A DNA stretch of 39,495 nt from Thermodesulfovibrio sp. (lineage in GTDB: Bacteria > Nitrospirota > Thermodesulfovibrionia > Thermodesulfovibrionales > Thermodesulfovibrionaceae), in assembly GCA_025060075.1 (NCBI GenBank), contig JANXCZ010000027.1:1-39495 (forward strand), in the 5' to 3' direction. A program made the translations under genes and the position numbers. How positions within the stretch are numbered: position 1 is the stretch's first letter; each line of letters starts with the position of its first letter. Below the pieces are notes generated by a model. That model saw only the letters and a program-made list of their open reading frames with translations. It was not told the DNA's origin and did not search any database. Of the stretch, positions 1-8,989 are shown one piece after another.

Positions 1-1838
1 TTTACATATTTTCTTTACCTCCAGTTCTTTCAACAGGTGATGGAGGAGAGCTTATAGCAGCCTCATATGGAGTTGGAACTCCCCATCCATCAGGTTATCC
101 TCTTTATGTTCAACTTGGCAAGTTATTCAGTTTTTTACCGATTGGTAATATTGGAATTAGAATTGAGTTAATTTCAGTTTTTTTCTCAATACTTACACTT
201 TTTCTTGTTTATTTTATTGTTTTTAAACTTTCTGAAAAATCATATGAGGGATACTTTGCTGCGATTACTTCAGTTTTTCTTCTTGCATTTTCCTATTCAT
301 TTTTTGGTCAAAGCATTGTGGCAAAGTTTTATACTTTAAACTCTTTTTTTGTCATGCTTTTAGTTTTCTTGGGTATATGGATACTCTTAAATGGATATGA
401 AAGAAGAGTTCAGTTTCTTGTTTCGTTTATTCTTGGAGTTACTCTTTCAGCCCATCATACAGGATTTATGATGATTGTGCCTTTTTTTATTCTTGGTATT
501 TTTTATTACAAAAATTTTTTGAAAAATTTACCCCTTAGTTTTCTTTTTTTTCTTTTGGGTTTTTCGGTAAACATCTATCTTTACATAAGAGGTATTAAAC
601 CAAATCTTTTTAACATGATATCCGTCACAGACTGGAACTCCTTCTTGAATGTTTTTCTAAGAAAAAGCTATGGAAGTGGTTCATCAATTGATTTAACAAC
701 CACAGGTTTTATTAATCTTTATGAATATTTCTATGCTTTCAAAAACTATTTTTATCTCATTGAAAAAAACTTTACTTTGTTTTCTATCCCTTTCTTTATT
801 TTTGGATTGATATGGCTTTTTAAAAGATCAAAAAAACTTTTTCTCTTTGTGCTTTTGTCTTTCTTAATTTACTCAATTTTTCTTGCTAAACTTACATTTT
901 CATTGCAAAAACCCGATGTACATGCACTTTATGTTGGAGGACATCAATATTTTATTCCCTCCTTTGCTATTTATTGTAGTTTGATAGGATTGGGACTATA
1001 TTTTATTTACAGTGTTTTTGAAAGATTTAATCTTCCTTTGGTTAAGAAAATTGTTCCTATCATTGCCATTTTATTCCCTCTATTAATGATTTTTGATAGA
1101 CTTACTGATCAGTCTCAAGGTGAAAACTATGTTCCTTACTCATATACAAAGGAGATTTTTTCTTCTTTGCCTGTATCTTCAATTTATATGACCTATGGAG
1201 ATAATCATGCCTTTCAGGCATGGTATTTAAAGCTTGTTGGTAGATACAGAGAAGATATATGTCATATAGCTCTTGATGATTATAAAACTATGATATGGGC
1301 ACTTCAGGGATGCAAACCTTACAGTCTCTACGAAAAACTTTTACCTGAGCTATTTGGTGGTGATTTAATAGAGTTAATAAAGAAAAAAAGATACCACTCA
1401 ATTATTGTTATCTCAGAAAAGCATCCTCTTTATGAAATAGTTGATAGCCATCCTTATTTTTATACATTCATATATATGGAAAAATCTTATGATAAGAAGA
1501 ATCTTGAAGAATTCTTAAGAGAAAGATTGAAAAAGATTGAAGCCTTTGTCAACTATGAAGACTGTCTCAGTCACAAAACAGACGATGTTTTTACTCTTTT
1601 ACTATGTAATTTTTCTACAATAGGATATATCAACATTGCAAAAGCCTATGAAGAGAGTATTGGCAAAGAGATAAACTTTGAACAGAAAATAAGCTATGGA
1701 GATACTACAGCAACCTTTAATATGAAGGTAAAGATTAGCAAAGAAAATGAGAGATATATTAATATTTACGATGCCATAAAAAAATACAACAACATGGATA
1801 AGTTTTATCTCTATGAAGGAAGCAATAAAAAAAATTAG
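1..1838 (+). CDS. DUF2723 family membrane glycosyltransferase-like protein, 5' truncated by window edge
   Basis: The reading frame is open from base 3, so the ATG-like start at 318 in the ORF track is an internal GTG (Val) codon and the gene begins before the window. The newly visible N-terminal part contains GDGGELIAASYGVGTPHPSG, the hallmark Asp/Glu and HPxGYP segment of DUF2723 proteins (TMEM260/GT-C-like polytopic membrane proteins thought to use polyprenyl-phosphate sugars). Many hydrophobic helices follow up to about residue 270 of the listed ORF, then a soluble C-terminal region of about 230 residues. It overlaps the next gene by 26 bases and heads a run of glycan genes with a GT9 and a polyprenol-phosphate mannosyltransferase, so a role in envelope glycan or protein glycosylation is inferred. 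The substrate is unknown. Confidence 0.85.
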   Translation, partial: YIFSLPPVLSTGDGGELIAASYGVGTPHPSGYPLYVQLGKLFSFLPIGNIGIRIELISVFFSILTLFLVYFIVFKLSEKSYEGYFAAITSVFLLAFSYSFFGQSIVAKFYTLNSFFVMLLVFLGIWILLNGYERRVQFLVSFILGVTLSAHHTGFMMIVPFFILGIFYYKNFLKNLPLSFLFFLLGFSVNIYLYIRGIKPNLFNMISVTDWNSFLNVFLRKSYGSGSSIDLTTTGFINLYEYFYAFKNYFYLIEKNFTLFSIPFFIFGLIWLFKRSKKLFLFVLLSFLIYSIFLAKLTFSLQKPDVHALYVGGHQYFIPSFAIYCSLIGLGLYFIYSVFERFNLPLVKKIVPIIAILFPLLMIFDRLTDQSQGENYVPYSYTKEIFSSLPVSSIYMTYGDNHAFQAWYLKLVGRYREDICHIALDDYKTMIWALQGCKPYSLYEKLLPELFGGDLIELIKKKRYHSIIVISEKHPLYEIVDSHPYFYTFIYMEKSYDKKNLEEFLRERLKKIEAFVNYEDCLSHKTDDVFTLLLCNFSTIGYINIAKAYEESIGKEINFEQKISYGDTTATFNMKVKISKENERYINIYDAIKKYNNMDKFYLYEGSNKKN

Positions 1839-2439
1839 CATAATACTATTCGGTGTTATATTGCTTTTCTATGTAAAGAGCTTTATAACTCAAGGACATC
1901 TCATTTCTCAGGCAGAAAAAGCTGAAAATCCTATTAGGGCAATCAGACACTATGAAAGAACTCTACTAAGCTATGTTCCCTTTAGCCCTTACAATAAAGA
2001 AGCTATAAAGGGAATTATTGATAAATGCCAAAAACTTAATGATTTAGAACAAAGGCTTTACTGCTATGAAACCTTAAGAACTGCTCTTTATCAGATAAGA
2101 AGCTTTTATCAACCATACAAAGAGGAAATTAAAAAAATTGAACCATTAATTGCAGAGCTTAAAGCAAAGCAGATGATTCAATGGAAGCATAATAACTTTT
2201 CGGAAAAAGACTATGAATCTCTTTATAATTATCATATTGAGATTTTAAAGTATGATGGTTCACCATCTTTAATGTGGAGCTTTTTTGCTGTTTTCTCTTT
2301 AATTTTATGGATTTTTTCTGTCTTTTTAATTATAGTAAAAGGATTTGGTTTTTCATTAAATAAAAAGTATTTGGCTATTGGCTTTATAGGCTTCATATTG
2401 TTTTTTAGCCTTTGGATTATAGGACTTTATAATGCTTAA
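1813..2439 (+). CDS. Hypothetical membrane protein with N-terminal and two C-terminal TM segments
   Basis: 208 residues that I do not recognise. There is one hydrophobic helix at about residues 8-24, a charged soluble middle of about 125 residues with TPR-like helical character (AENPIRAIRHYERTLLSY), and two hydrophobic helices at about 153-175 and 184-205. The topology suggests a large loop on one side of the membrane anchored at both ends. The ATG lies inside the 3' end of the DUF2723 gene (26-base overlap) and the stop is 3 bases before the GT9 gene, so it is translationally embedded in the glycosyltransferase operon. It is probably a partner of the DUF2723 enzyme, but that rests on context only. 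Confidence 0.65.
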   Translation: MKEAIKKISIILFGVILLFYVKSFITQGHLISQAEKAENPIRAIRHYERTLLSYVPFSPYNKEAIKGIIDKCQKLNDLEQRLYCYETLRTALYQIRSFYQPYKEEIKKIEPLIAELKAKQMIQWKHNNFSEKDYESLYNYHIEILKYDGSPSLMWSFFAVFSLILWIFSVFLIIVKGFGFSLNKKYLAIGFIGFILFFSLWIIGLYNA

Positions 2440-2442
2440 GCC

Positions 2443-3471
2443 ATGAAAGTTCTAATTTTACCTCTTTATGGAATTGGTGATACCTTGATGACAACTCCAG
2501 CAATTGAGGTTATGAAAAACTCTATTGAATGTAAAATCGTAAATATCTGCATGTTTCACTCCACTTATGAGATTTTAAAAAATAATCCATTTATTGATGA
2601 ACTTATTTATTTTCCATTTCTTGAGAAAGGAATGATCAAATCATTGAAGTTTATATTTTCCTTAGAGAAGTTTGACTATTCCATAAATTTTTATCCCTCA
2701 AATAGAAAACACTATAATATTTTAAGCTTTCTTATCGGTTCAAAATACAGAGTTGGACATAGATATATTAAAAGAGATTTTATGGAGCTTAACTTTTTGA
2801 AAAATAAAACACTAAAGGAAGATATCAATCTACATAATGTTGAGGAAAATTTGAGGCTTCTTAGTTTCTTAGGAATTAAAACAGATGAAGCACCAAAAAT
2901 GAAGATTTATCTTGATGAAGAAGAAATTAGTCATGGACAAAGAATGGTTAAATCCATGTCTAAAAGGGATTTGAAAGTGGGGATTCATACAGGAACAAGC
3001 AGTTTTAAAGGACATAAAAAGAGAAGATGGCAGAAAGAAAAATTCTCAGAGCTTATAAACATTATGCCAGATATTGATTTTTTTCTTTTTGGAACAGAGG
3101 AGGAAAAACAAGAAAATGATTTTATATTTAATAATGCAAAACACAATAATGTAATAGTTATTAACAATAAACCTATTCGTGAAGTTGCATCAATAATTAC
3201 TCATCTTAATGCATTTATTTCAAATGATTCAGGGCTTATGCATCTGGCATCTGCCTTAGGAGTACCAACTGTTGCTATTTTTGGACCTACAAATCCTTTA
3301 TGGGTTAAACCTTGGAAAGTAAAACACAGGGTTGTTCGCATTGAACTTCCCTGTTCGCCATGTTTTTACTATTCTCCAGAGCCTCTTAAATGTGTTTCAG
3401 GATTAGATTTTAAGTGTCTGAAAGATATTGATGTTTTCTCTGTAAAAGATGCTCTTGAGAGTCTACTATGA
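2443..3471 (+). CDS. Glycosyltransferase family 9 (ADP-heptose:LPS heptosyltransferase-like)
   Basis: 342 residues with the two Rossmann halves of a GT-B GT9 enzyme. The N-terminal LPLYGIGDTLMTTPAIEVM matches the family start, and the C-terminal donor-site segment is SNDSGLMHLASALGVPTVAI followed by FGPTNP. A C-terminal Cys cluster (CSPCF, then C and C about 15 and 24 residues later) is frequent in GT9. These enzymes transfer heptose or a related sugar from a nucleotide donor to lipid A core or other envelope glycans at the inner face of the inner membrane. It starts 3 bases after the preceding stop and overlaps the following gene by 4 bases (ATGA). Donor and acceptor cannot be read from sequence. 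Confidence 0.88.
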   Translation: MKVLILPLYGIGDTLMTTPAIEVMKNSIECKIVNICMFHSTYEILKNNPFIDELIYFPFLEKGMIKSLKFIFSLEKFDYSINFYPSNRKHYNILSFLIGSKYRVGHRYIKRDFMELNFLKNKTLKEDINLHNVEENLRLLSFLGIKTDEAPKMKIYLDEEEISHGQRMVKSMSKRDLKVGIHTGTSSFKGHKKRRWQKEKFSELINIMPDIDFFLFGTEEEKQENDFIFNNAKHNNVIVINNKPIREVASIITHLNAFISNDSGLMHLASALGVPTVAIFGPTNPLWVKPWKVKHRVVRIELPCSPCFYYSPEPLKCVSGLDFKCLKDIDVFSVKDALESLL

Positions 3472-4172
3472 TGGATACTCTTGTGATACTACCAACATAC
3501 AATGAAGCAGAAAATATAGATAAATTAATTCCTAAGCTTTTAAAACAGGAAGTTGACATCCTTTTTATAGATGATGCATCAAAGGACAATACAGCTCAAT
3601 TAATAAAACAGTGGATGAATAAATCAAATAGAATAAATCTTATTGAAAGACCTACTAAACTTGGGCTTGGAACAGCCTATATTACAGGTTTTAAATGGGC
3701 ATTAAATAGAGATTATCAATATATATTTGAGATGGATGCAGACCTAAGCCATGATCCTAAGGATATTCCCAAATTTATTAAAAAATTAGAAGAAGGTTAT
3801 GATCTTGTTATTGGTTCAAGATATACACGTGGAACAATAAGTGTTGTTGGATGGGATTTTAAAAGACTCCTTCTTTCAAAGTTTGCGAATTACTATGCAA
3901 AAACAATTCTTGGGCTTAGATTTCTTACTGATTTAACAAGCGGATATCGCTGCTACCTAAGAGCAGTGCTTGAATCTATAGAGCTTGATAGCATAAAGTC
4001 AAATGGTTACGCTTTTCAGATAGAGATGGTCTATAGAGCATATAAGAAAGGTTTTAAAATAACTGAAATACCAATAATTTTCTATGAAAGAAATAGTGGT
4101 TCATCAAAGATGGATAAAAAAATAGTTAAAGAAGCAGCCTTAATTGTCTGGAAATTAAGGTTTGGAAAATGA
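3468..4172 (+). CDS. Polyprenol monophosphomannose synthase-like GT2 glycosyltransferase
   Basis: 234 residues, GT-A fold of the DPM1 type. It shows LPTYNEAENI at the N-terminus, FIDDASKDNT (nucleotide-binding Asp pair), the metal-binding DADLSHDP and the GYAFQIEMVYRAYKKG segment typical of dolichol/polyprenol-phosphate mannose synthases. There is no C-terminal transmembrane extension, so this is the soluble or peripheral class. It would load mannose (or glucose) onto a polyprenyl phosphate, which is the donor type used by GT-C membrane enzymes such as the DUF2723 protein four genes upstream. The operon link is therefore functionally sensible. Start ATG at 3468 overlaps the GT9 stop (ATGA); a second in-frame ATG at 3471 is equally possible. 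Confidence 0.87.
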   Translation: MMDTLVILPTYNEAENIDKLIPKLLKQEVDILFIDDASKDNTAQLIKQWMNKSNRINLIERPTKLGLGTAYITGFKWALNRDYQYIFEMDADLSHDPKDIPKFIKKLEEGYDLVIGSRYTRGTISVVGWDFKRLLLSKFANYYAKTILGLRFLTDLTSGYRCYLRAVLESIELDSIKSNGYAFQIEMVYRAYKKGFKITEIPIIFYERNSGSSKMDKKIVKEAALIVWKLRFGK

Positions 4173-4192
4173 ATTTTGCCTATATTTTAGAG

Positions 4193-4212
4193 AACAAATT
4201 CAAAAATTTGTT
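4193..4212. repeat. AT-rich inverted repeat in the 4173-4293 intergenic gap
   Basis: AACAAATT, a CAAA loop, then AATTTGTT: 8-base perfect arms, running directly into TATAAT at 4212-4217. It could be an operator at a promoter for the 4294 gene or a weak hairpin closing the glycosyltransferase operon. No good -35 element and no following T tract are visible, so neither role is firm. The rest of this 121-base gap shows nothing else recognisable. Confidence 0.35.
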
Positions 4213-4293
4213 ATAATTATCTAATATTTTTAAAAAGAAAAATGGATTCTCTAACTAATTAAGCATTTAAAAAATCTTTATTCTAAAAAGAAA

Positions 4294-4740
4294 ATGAGCA
4301 AGCTTTTAATTGACGGATATAATCTTATTGGAGTTTTACATCGTGACCTAAAGAAAGCCAGACAACAACTTATACAAACACTGATAGAATATCATAATAA
4401 AAAGGGACATGATATTACTGTTGTTTTTGATGGATATAAAGAAGGATACGGAAAGGAAACGGTAGAGTATCAAGGAGGGATAAGAATAATATACTCTGGA
4501 GCTAATGAAAAGGCTGACGATGTGATAAAGAAAATTTTGAAAAATGAAAAATTCTCCTGGATTGTAATAACCTCTGACAGAGATATAGAAAAAGCAGGCT
4601 GGAGAGAAAACTGTGTAGTAATAAATTCAGATATATTTTTTGATATTCTTAATGGTGAGAAATACTATTTTAGCCACTCAAAGGGATTAACTTTGTCAAG
4701 AAAACAAAAGGCAGTAATAAGAGCAATCTCAAAGCTGTAG
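4294..4740 (+). CDS. YacP-like NYN domain ribonuclease
   Basis: 148 residues. The N-terminal LLIDGYNLIG carries the first conserved Asp of the NYN/PIN-like fold. VVFDGY and ANEKADDVIKKIL follow, then VITSDRDI with the later acidic residues, which is the order seen in YacP (Rae1-like) NYN nucleases that cleave mRNA or process RNA using a metal centre. The length is slightly short of Bacillus YacP (about 170). The stop codon abuts the start of the next gene (4740/4741). It is the first gene after a 121-base gap and may begin the long housekeeping operon. The substrate RNA is unknown. Confidence 0.82.
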   Translation: MSKLLIDGYNLIGVLHRDLKKARQQLIQTLIEYHNKKGHDITVVFDGYKEGYGKETVEYQGGIRIIYSGANEKADDVIKKILKNEKFSWIVITSDRDIEKAGWRENCVVINSDIFFDILNGEKYYFSHSKGLTLSRKQKAVIRAISKL

Positions 4741-5634
4741 ATGATAGGAGAAATTTTTAAGCTTCAGCCAGCATTTCAGTTAAATATCATATTCTTTGTA
4801 GGTATGTCTATTTTAGTTCTTATCTTTTCTGACAGGTTGCCTTTTTTGAACTTTTTTATGATTTATATCTCTATGGTTTTATTTCAGATTTTTCTTTCTA
4901 AGATGCCAGAAAACTCTATATTAAGTTTTATAAAAAAAATAGGTTTTCCTGTTTTGTCTGTATTAATTGCTTTTGATACAGTTGGAGAACTAATTCACTA
5001 CTTAAATCTAAAAGATATTGACTTAGTTTTGCTTGAGATGGACTATTTAATTTTGGGTTTTTATCCCTATATTTATTTTGAAAAGATTGCCAATCCTTTT
5101 CTTACTGAACTAATGCAGATTTCTTATTGTGTATACTACTTTCTTCCTTTTGTAATTGGAGTTTATTTAATTAAAAATGAAAAAAAACAGGAGTTTTACA
5201 GAGCATTGTTTATAGTACTTTTATGTTACTATCTTTCCTATATTGGCTATATGTTATTTCCTGCTCTTGGTCCCAGATACAGTATTGCACATATGTTTCA
5301 GACTGAGCTTAATGGATTACTACTGGCTAATAAAATCAATGAATTTTTAAACTATCTTGAAGGAATAAAGAGAGATGCTTTTCCAAGTGGACATGTGGGT
5401 GTATCACTTGTAGTTTTATTTTTAATGTTAAAATATTCAAAGAAACTTTTTTGGTTTAGCTTGATTCCTGTTTTACTTTTAATAGTTTCTACAGTTTATT
5501 GTAGATATCACTATTTTGTTGATGTTTTAGCGGGTATTATTTTAGCAGTTGTAAGTTTAGTTGCTGGTAATTTATACTATAATTTTTGGTTGACAAAAAA
5601 TGAAACTTTCAAATTAGAAAAAAGGGAGAATTAA
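4741..5634 (+). CDS. PAP2 superfamily membrane phosphatase / inositolphosphotransferase-like (PAP2_3 type)
   Basis: 297 residues with about six to eight hydrophobic helices. PAP2 signature blocks are visible: FPALGPRY (the variant of the first motif common in the PAP2_3 group), FPSGHVGVS with the catalytic His, and CRYHYFVDVLAG with the third-motif Arg, His and Asp. These enzymes hydrolyse or transfer lipid phosphate or phospho-head groups at the membrane, and the PAP2_3 subgroup includes inositolphosphorylceramide synthases. This window also encodes inositol phosphate synthase and a CDP-alcohol transferase, so an inositol-lipid role is possible but only inferred. The start codon follows the preceding stop with no gap. 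Confidence 0.82.
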   Translation: MIGEIFKLQPAFQLNIIFFVGMSILVLIFSDRLPFLNFFMIYISMVLFQIFLSKMPENSILSFIKKIGFPVLSVLIAFDTVGELIHYLNLKDIDLVLLEMDYLILGFYPYIYFEKIANPFLTELMQISYCVYYFLPFVIGVYLIKNEKKQEFYRALFIVLLCYYLSYIGYMLFPALGPRYSIAHMFQTELNGLLLANKINEFLNYLEGIKRDAFPSGHVGVSLVVLFLMLKYSKKLFWFSLIPVLLLIVSTVYCRYHYFVDVLAGIILAVVSLVAGNLYYNFWLTKNETFKLEKREN

Positions 5635-5635
5635 T

Positions 5636-6487
5636 TTGATAGAAAGCCTTACAGGTTATGGATTTTCTGAAAAGGGAATATTTAGAGTTGAGGCAAAATC
5701 TTTGAACCATAGATTTCTTGAGATAAACTTGAAGCTTCCTCAAATACTGGCAAGTTATGAGTTAGATATTAGAAATCTAATAAAGCGAAAGTTTTATAGA
5801 GGTAAAATAGATGTTACTGTATCTATTAATCAAAGAGAAAAAACAGGAAAAGTTTATTTAAATAAAAATCTTGCAAAACAGCTTTATTCTGCCTTTATTG
5901 ATTTAAAGAAGGAGCTTAGTATTCTTGGTTCAATTGATATTTCTATGTTTTCAAACTTTAGAGAGCTTTTTATATACGAAGAGGAGAAGCCTGATATAGA
6001 TACTCTAATGAATGCTGTATCTGAAGCTCTTGAAGCTCTTCATGAAATGAGAAAAAGAGAGGGTGAAATAATAAAAAAAACTCTAATAGAGATTACTGAT
6101 ATTCTTGAAAAAAAGATAAAAGCTTTAGAAAACATGGTGGATGTAAGTTATAATAATTATATTGATTTTTTGAAAAACAGAGTAAAAGAATTGATAGCTG
6201 AAAATAGTTTTGATGAAAAGAGAGTTTTAGAGCAGATTATTATATACGCTCAAAAGACAGATATAAAAGAAGAGGTAGATAGACTGCAAAGTCATATTAT
6301 TCAGTTTAGAGAAAATATTTTAGAGGGTGGAATAGTGGGAAAAAAACTGGATTTTTTACTTCAAGAGATGAATAGAGAAATTAATACATTGATGGCTAAG
6401 ACAGAGGATTTTCAAGTTAAAACTCTTGCTATTGATATAAAGACACAGACTGAAAGACTTAGAGAACAAGTTCAAAACATTCAATAG
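5636..6487 (+). CDS. yicC: YicC family endoribonuclease-like protein
   Basis: 283 residues, close to the family length of about 290. It begins [12 protein letters not shown], the standard YicC opening (MIxSMTGxG), which supports the TTG start at 5636 preceded by GGGAG about 8 bases upstream. The N-terminal YicC_N domain includes [14 protein letters not shown] coiled middle follows, and the C-terminal DUF1732 block is [18 protein letters not shown]. YicC proteins are stress-linked endoribonucleases in E. coli and relatives. The order yicC-remA-gmk-rpoZ-coaBC matches a conserved bacterial operon and supports the assignment. Confidence 0.95.
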   Translation: MIESLTGYGFSEKGIFRVEAKSLNHRFLEINLKLPQILASYELDIRNLIKRKFYRGKIDVTVSINQREKTGKVYLNKNLAKQLYSAFIDLKKELSILGSIDISMFSNFRELFIYEEEKPDIDTLMNAVSEALEALHEMRKREGEIIKKTLIEITDILEKKIKALENMVDVSYNNYIDFLKNRVKELIAENSFDEKRVLEQIIIYAQKTDIKEEVDRLQSHIIQFRENILEGGIVGKKLDFLLQEMNREINTLMAKTEDFQVKTLAIDIKTQTERLREQVQNIQ

Positions 6488-6489
6488 TT

Positions 6490-6744
6490 ATGCTTGTAAA
6501 TATAGGATTTGGTAACATAGTATCATTATCAAGAATTATTGCTGTAGTAAACCCTGGTTCATCGCCAATTAAAAGAATGAAAGATGAAGCCAGAAAAAGA
6601 GGAAAACTTATTGATGCAACTGAAGGAAGAAAAACTCGCTCAATTATAATAACTGATAGTGATCATATCATACTCAGTGCTCTTCAAGTTGAAACTATTT
6701 TGCAAAGAATTAACGAGATGAATAAGGCAAAAAATGGAGATTAA
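6490..6744 (+). CDS. remA: RemA/DUF370 family DNA-binding regulator
   Basis: 84 residues, with [20 protein letters not shown] and [18 protein letters not shown] matching the RemA (DUF370) family across its full length. In Bacillus, RemA binds DNA as an oligomeric ring and activates biofilm matrix and osmoprotection genes. Outside Firmicutes the gene is often found beside gmk but its role is little known. It lies 2 bases after yicC and overlaps gmk by 11 bases, so it is co-translated with guanylate kinase. The family call is firm; regulatory targets here are unknown. Confidence 0.93.
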   Translation: MLVNIGFGNIVSLSRIIAVVNPGSSPIKRMKDEARKRGKLIDATEGRKTRSIIITDSDHIILSALQVETILQRINEMNKAKNGD

Positions 6745-7348
6745 TAAAAAGGGAATTATGTTTGTTATATCCGCTCCTTCAGGGACAGGAAAAACAACAT
6801 TGTGTGAGAGATTACTTAAGATGCTTCCGGATTTAAGAATGAGTATCTCTCATACAACTAGAAAACCAAGAGCTAATGAGAAAGATGGAGTTGATTATTT
6901 TTTTATAGACAAAGAAAAATTTGAGCAGATGATAGCCAATGATGAGTTTATTGAGTGGGCTGAGGTTTATGGAAACTTCTATGGAACATCAAAAAAAGTT
7001 ATATCTGACTTAATAAAAGGAGGATATGATATACTGCTTGATGTTGATACACAGGGAGCAAGAAATATAAAAAAACTATATCCTGACAGTGTTTTAATCT
7101 TTATTCTTCCTCCTTCTTTAAAAGAATTAGAAAGAAGACTTCTTTTAAGGGATGAAGATAAGAAGGCGATATCCAAAAGATTAAGTAAAGCATCTGATGA
7201 AATCTCACAATACAAATTTTACGATTATATAGTAATAAATGATGAGCTTGAGAGGGCATTAAATGATTTATTATGCATAATTCATGCTGAAAGACTAAAG
7301 ACAAAAAGAGTTCAAAGTGAAGAAATAGATGAAATTTTAAAAAAATAA
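6734..7348 (+). CDS. gmk: Guanylate kinase
   Basis: 204 residues, standard for the family. It has P-loop [11 protein letters not shown], the GMP-binding block [33 protein letters not shown] and the [12 protein letters not shown] segment. It phosphorylates GMP to GDP in the cytosol, feeding GTP and (p)ppGpp pools. It overlaps remA by 11 bases and is followed by rpoZ after 15 bases, a very common bacterial pairing. Confidence 0.97.
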   Translation: MEINKKGIMFVISAPSGTGKTTLCERLLKMLPDLRMSISHTTRKPRANEKDGVDYFFIDKEKFEQMIANDEFIEWAEVYGNFYGTSKKVISDLIKGGYDILLDVDTQGARNIKKLYPDSVLIFILPPSLKELERRLLLRDEDKKAISKRLSKASDEISQYKFYDYIVINDELERALNDLLCIIHAERLKTKRVQSEEIDEILKK

Positions 7349-7363
7349 GGAGGAAAGGAAACT

Positions 7364-7777
7364 ATGACAAAGAAAGATGGTTTTATTGATATTATTTCAC
7401 TACCAATAGAAATAGACAGAACAAAGATTGACTCAAGATATCGTCTTGCACTAATTGCAGCTCAAAGAGCAGCCGAGCTTTCCTTAGGTGCGACACCGAA
7501 AATAGAGAAAAAGGGCAAAAAAGTTACAACAACAGCTCTTCTTGAAATTCTATCAAACAAAATAGAATACATTACTGGTGAAGAGGCATTGAAAGCAAAG
7601 GAAAAGATTGATCAAATTGATGTTAAAAAACTTCTTGAAGACAAAAGAAGAGCAATTCCTGACCTTACTGAGCTTGAAAAAGACCTTAAGACATATTTAC
7701 ATACAAAGGAATCAGCTGAAAAAATGCTTGAAGAGCTCTTTGCAGAAAGTGATAATCTCTCTGATAAAGAGGAATAA
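7364..7777 (+). CDS. rpoZ: DNA-directed RNA polymerase omega subunit
   Basis: 137 residues. The conserved omega core is near the N-terminus: RYRLALIAAQRAAEL, then KKVTTTALLEIL. This core wraps the beta-prime C-terminus to aid polymerase assembly. The C-terminal tail from about residue 75 is a charged, helical extension, making the protein longer than E. coli omega (91). An AAGGAGG sequence lies upstream. Position between gmk and coaBC is the classic arrangement. Confidence 0.93.
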   Translation: MTKKDGFIDIISLPIEIDRTKIDSRYRLALIAAQRAAELSLGATPKIEKKGKKVTTTALLEILSNKIEYITGEEALKAKEKIDQIDVKKLLEDKRRAIPDLTELEKDLKTYLHTKESAEKMLEELFAESDNLSDKEE

Positions 7778-7789
7778 TATCTTAAATCA

Positions 7790-8989
7790 GTGGAAAATTC
7801 TTTAAAAAATAAGAAGATCATAATAGGCATAACAGGAAGTATAGCTGCCTATAAGATATACGAACTTATTAAACTTTTAAAAGATGCTGAAGCAGAAGTT
7901 CTTCCTGTTATGACTAAAAATGCGTGTTATTTTGTTACGCCTCTAAGTGTAGAGATATCATGTGGAAATAAAGTTTTGATTGATATGTTTGAGGAATCTC
8001 TTGCTCATATTGAGCTTGCAAAAAAAGCAGATATATTTTTAGTTGCACCAGCCACAGCAAATATTATTAATAAATATGCTTCAGGAATTGCAGATGATCT
8101 TCTTACAACAACTCTACTTGCCTTCAAAGGACCTGTAATTATGGCTCCTGCAATGAACTGGAGAATGTATCAGTCACCTCAACTTCAGAGAAACATTGAT
8201 TATTTGAAAAGCATAGGAGTAAAATTTGTAGGACCTGAACAAGGTTTACTTGCCTGTGGAGAAGAAGGGCCTGGAAGACTTGCATCAATAAATAAAATTT
8301 TTGAGACAGTACTTTCTACTTTAACTGAAAAGGACTTAGAAAAAGAGAATATTATAATTACCGCAGGACCAACAAGACAGTACATTGATCCAATAAGATT
8401 TATAACAAATAGATCTTCAGGAAAGATGGGTTATGCTCTCGCAAAGATTGCAAAAAGAAGAGGTGCTTATGTAACTCTTATAAGTGGACCAACAGCCATT
8501 GAACCACCTGAGGTTGATAAATTTATAAGAGTTGAAACAACTTCTGAAATGCTTAATCAAGTTATGGAAAACATAAATGAAGCTACTGTTTTTTTGATGG
8601 CAGCAGCTCCAGTTGATTTTGAACCAAAAGATTTCTCTAAAACAAAAATTGAAAAAAAATCCATAAAATCAATTCCACTTAAGCTATGCCCTGATATACT
8701 CAAAGAAGTCTCAAAACTTAAAAATAAACCATTCACAGTAGGCTTTGCTGCTGAGACAGGTCTTAATACAGAAAGAGCAAAGATAAAGCTTGAAGAGAAA
8801 TCTCTTGATATGATCATCCTTAATGACATTATGCAAAAAGACAGGGGAATGGAAGCTGATACCAATGAAGTTTTAATAATCTATAAGAGATTTAACAAAT
8901 TTATTGAGGAGAAAATTCCTTTACAACCTAAGGAAAAAATAGCCAGTATTATTCTTTCTAAGGTCAAGGAGATAAAGCTTGGAAAATAA
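7790..8989 (+). CDS. coaBC: Bifunctional phosphopantothenoylcysteine decarboxylase / phosphopantothenate-cysteine ligase
   Basis: 399 residues. The N-terminal flavoprotein CoaC half has GITGSIAAYK, the active-site His in HIELAKKAD, PAMNWRMY and the catalytic Cys in LLACGEEGPGRLA. The C-terminal CoaB half begins ITAGPTRQYIDPIRFITNRS and includes the Rossmann block SSGKMGYALAK. The protein makes 4'-phosphopantetheine for coenzyme A in two steps. Start is GTG at 7790, 12 bases after rpoZ, with only a distant GAGG upstream. It overlaps the next gene by 11 bases. Confidence 0.96.
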   Translation: MENSLKNKKIIIGITGSIAAYKIYELIKLLKDAEAEVLPVMTKNACYFVTPLSVEISCGNKVLIDMFEESLAHIELAKKADIFLVAPATANIINKYASGIADDLLTTTLLAFKGPVIMAPAMNWRMYQSPQLQRNIDYLKSIGVKFVGPEQGLLACGEEGPGRLASINKIFETVLSTLTEKDLEKENIIITAGPTRQYIDPIRFITNRSSGKMGYALAKIAKRRGAYVTLISGPTAIEPPEVDKFIRVETTSEMLNQVMENINEATVFLMAAAPVDFEPKDFSKTKIEKKSIKSIPLKLCPDILKEVSKLKNKPFTVGFAAETGLNTERAKIKLEEKSLDMIILNDIMQKDRGMEADTNEVLIIYKRFNKFIEEKIPLQPKEKIASIILSKVKEIKLGK

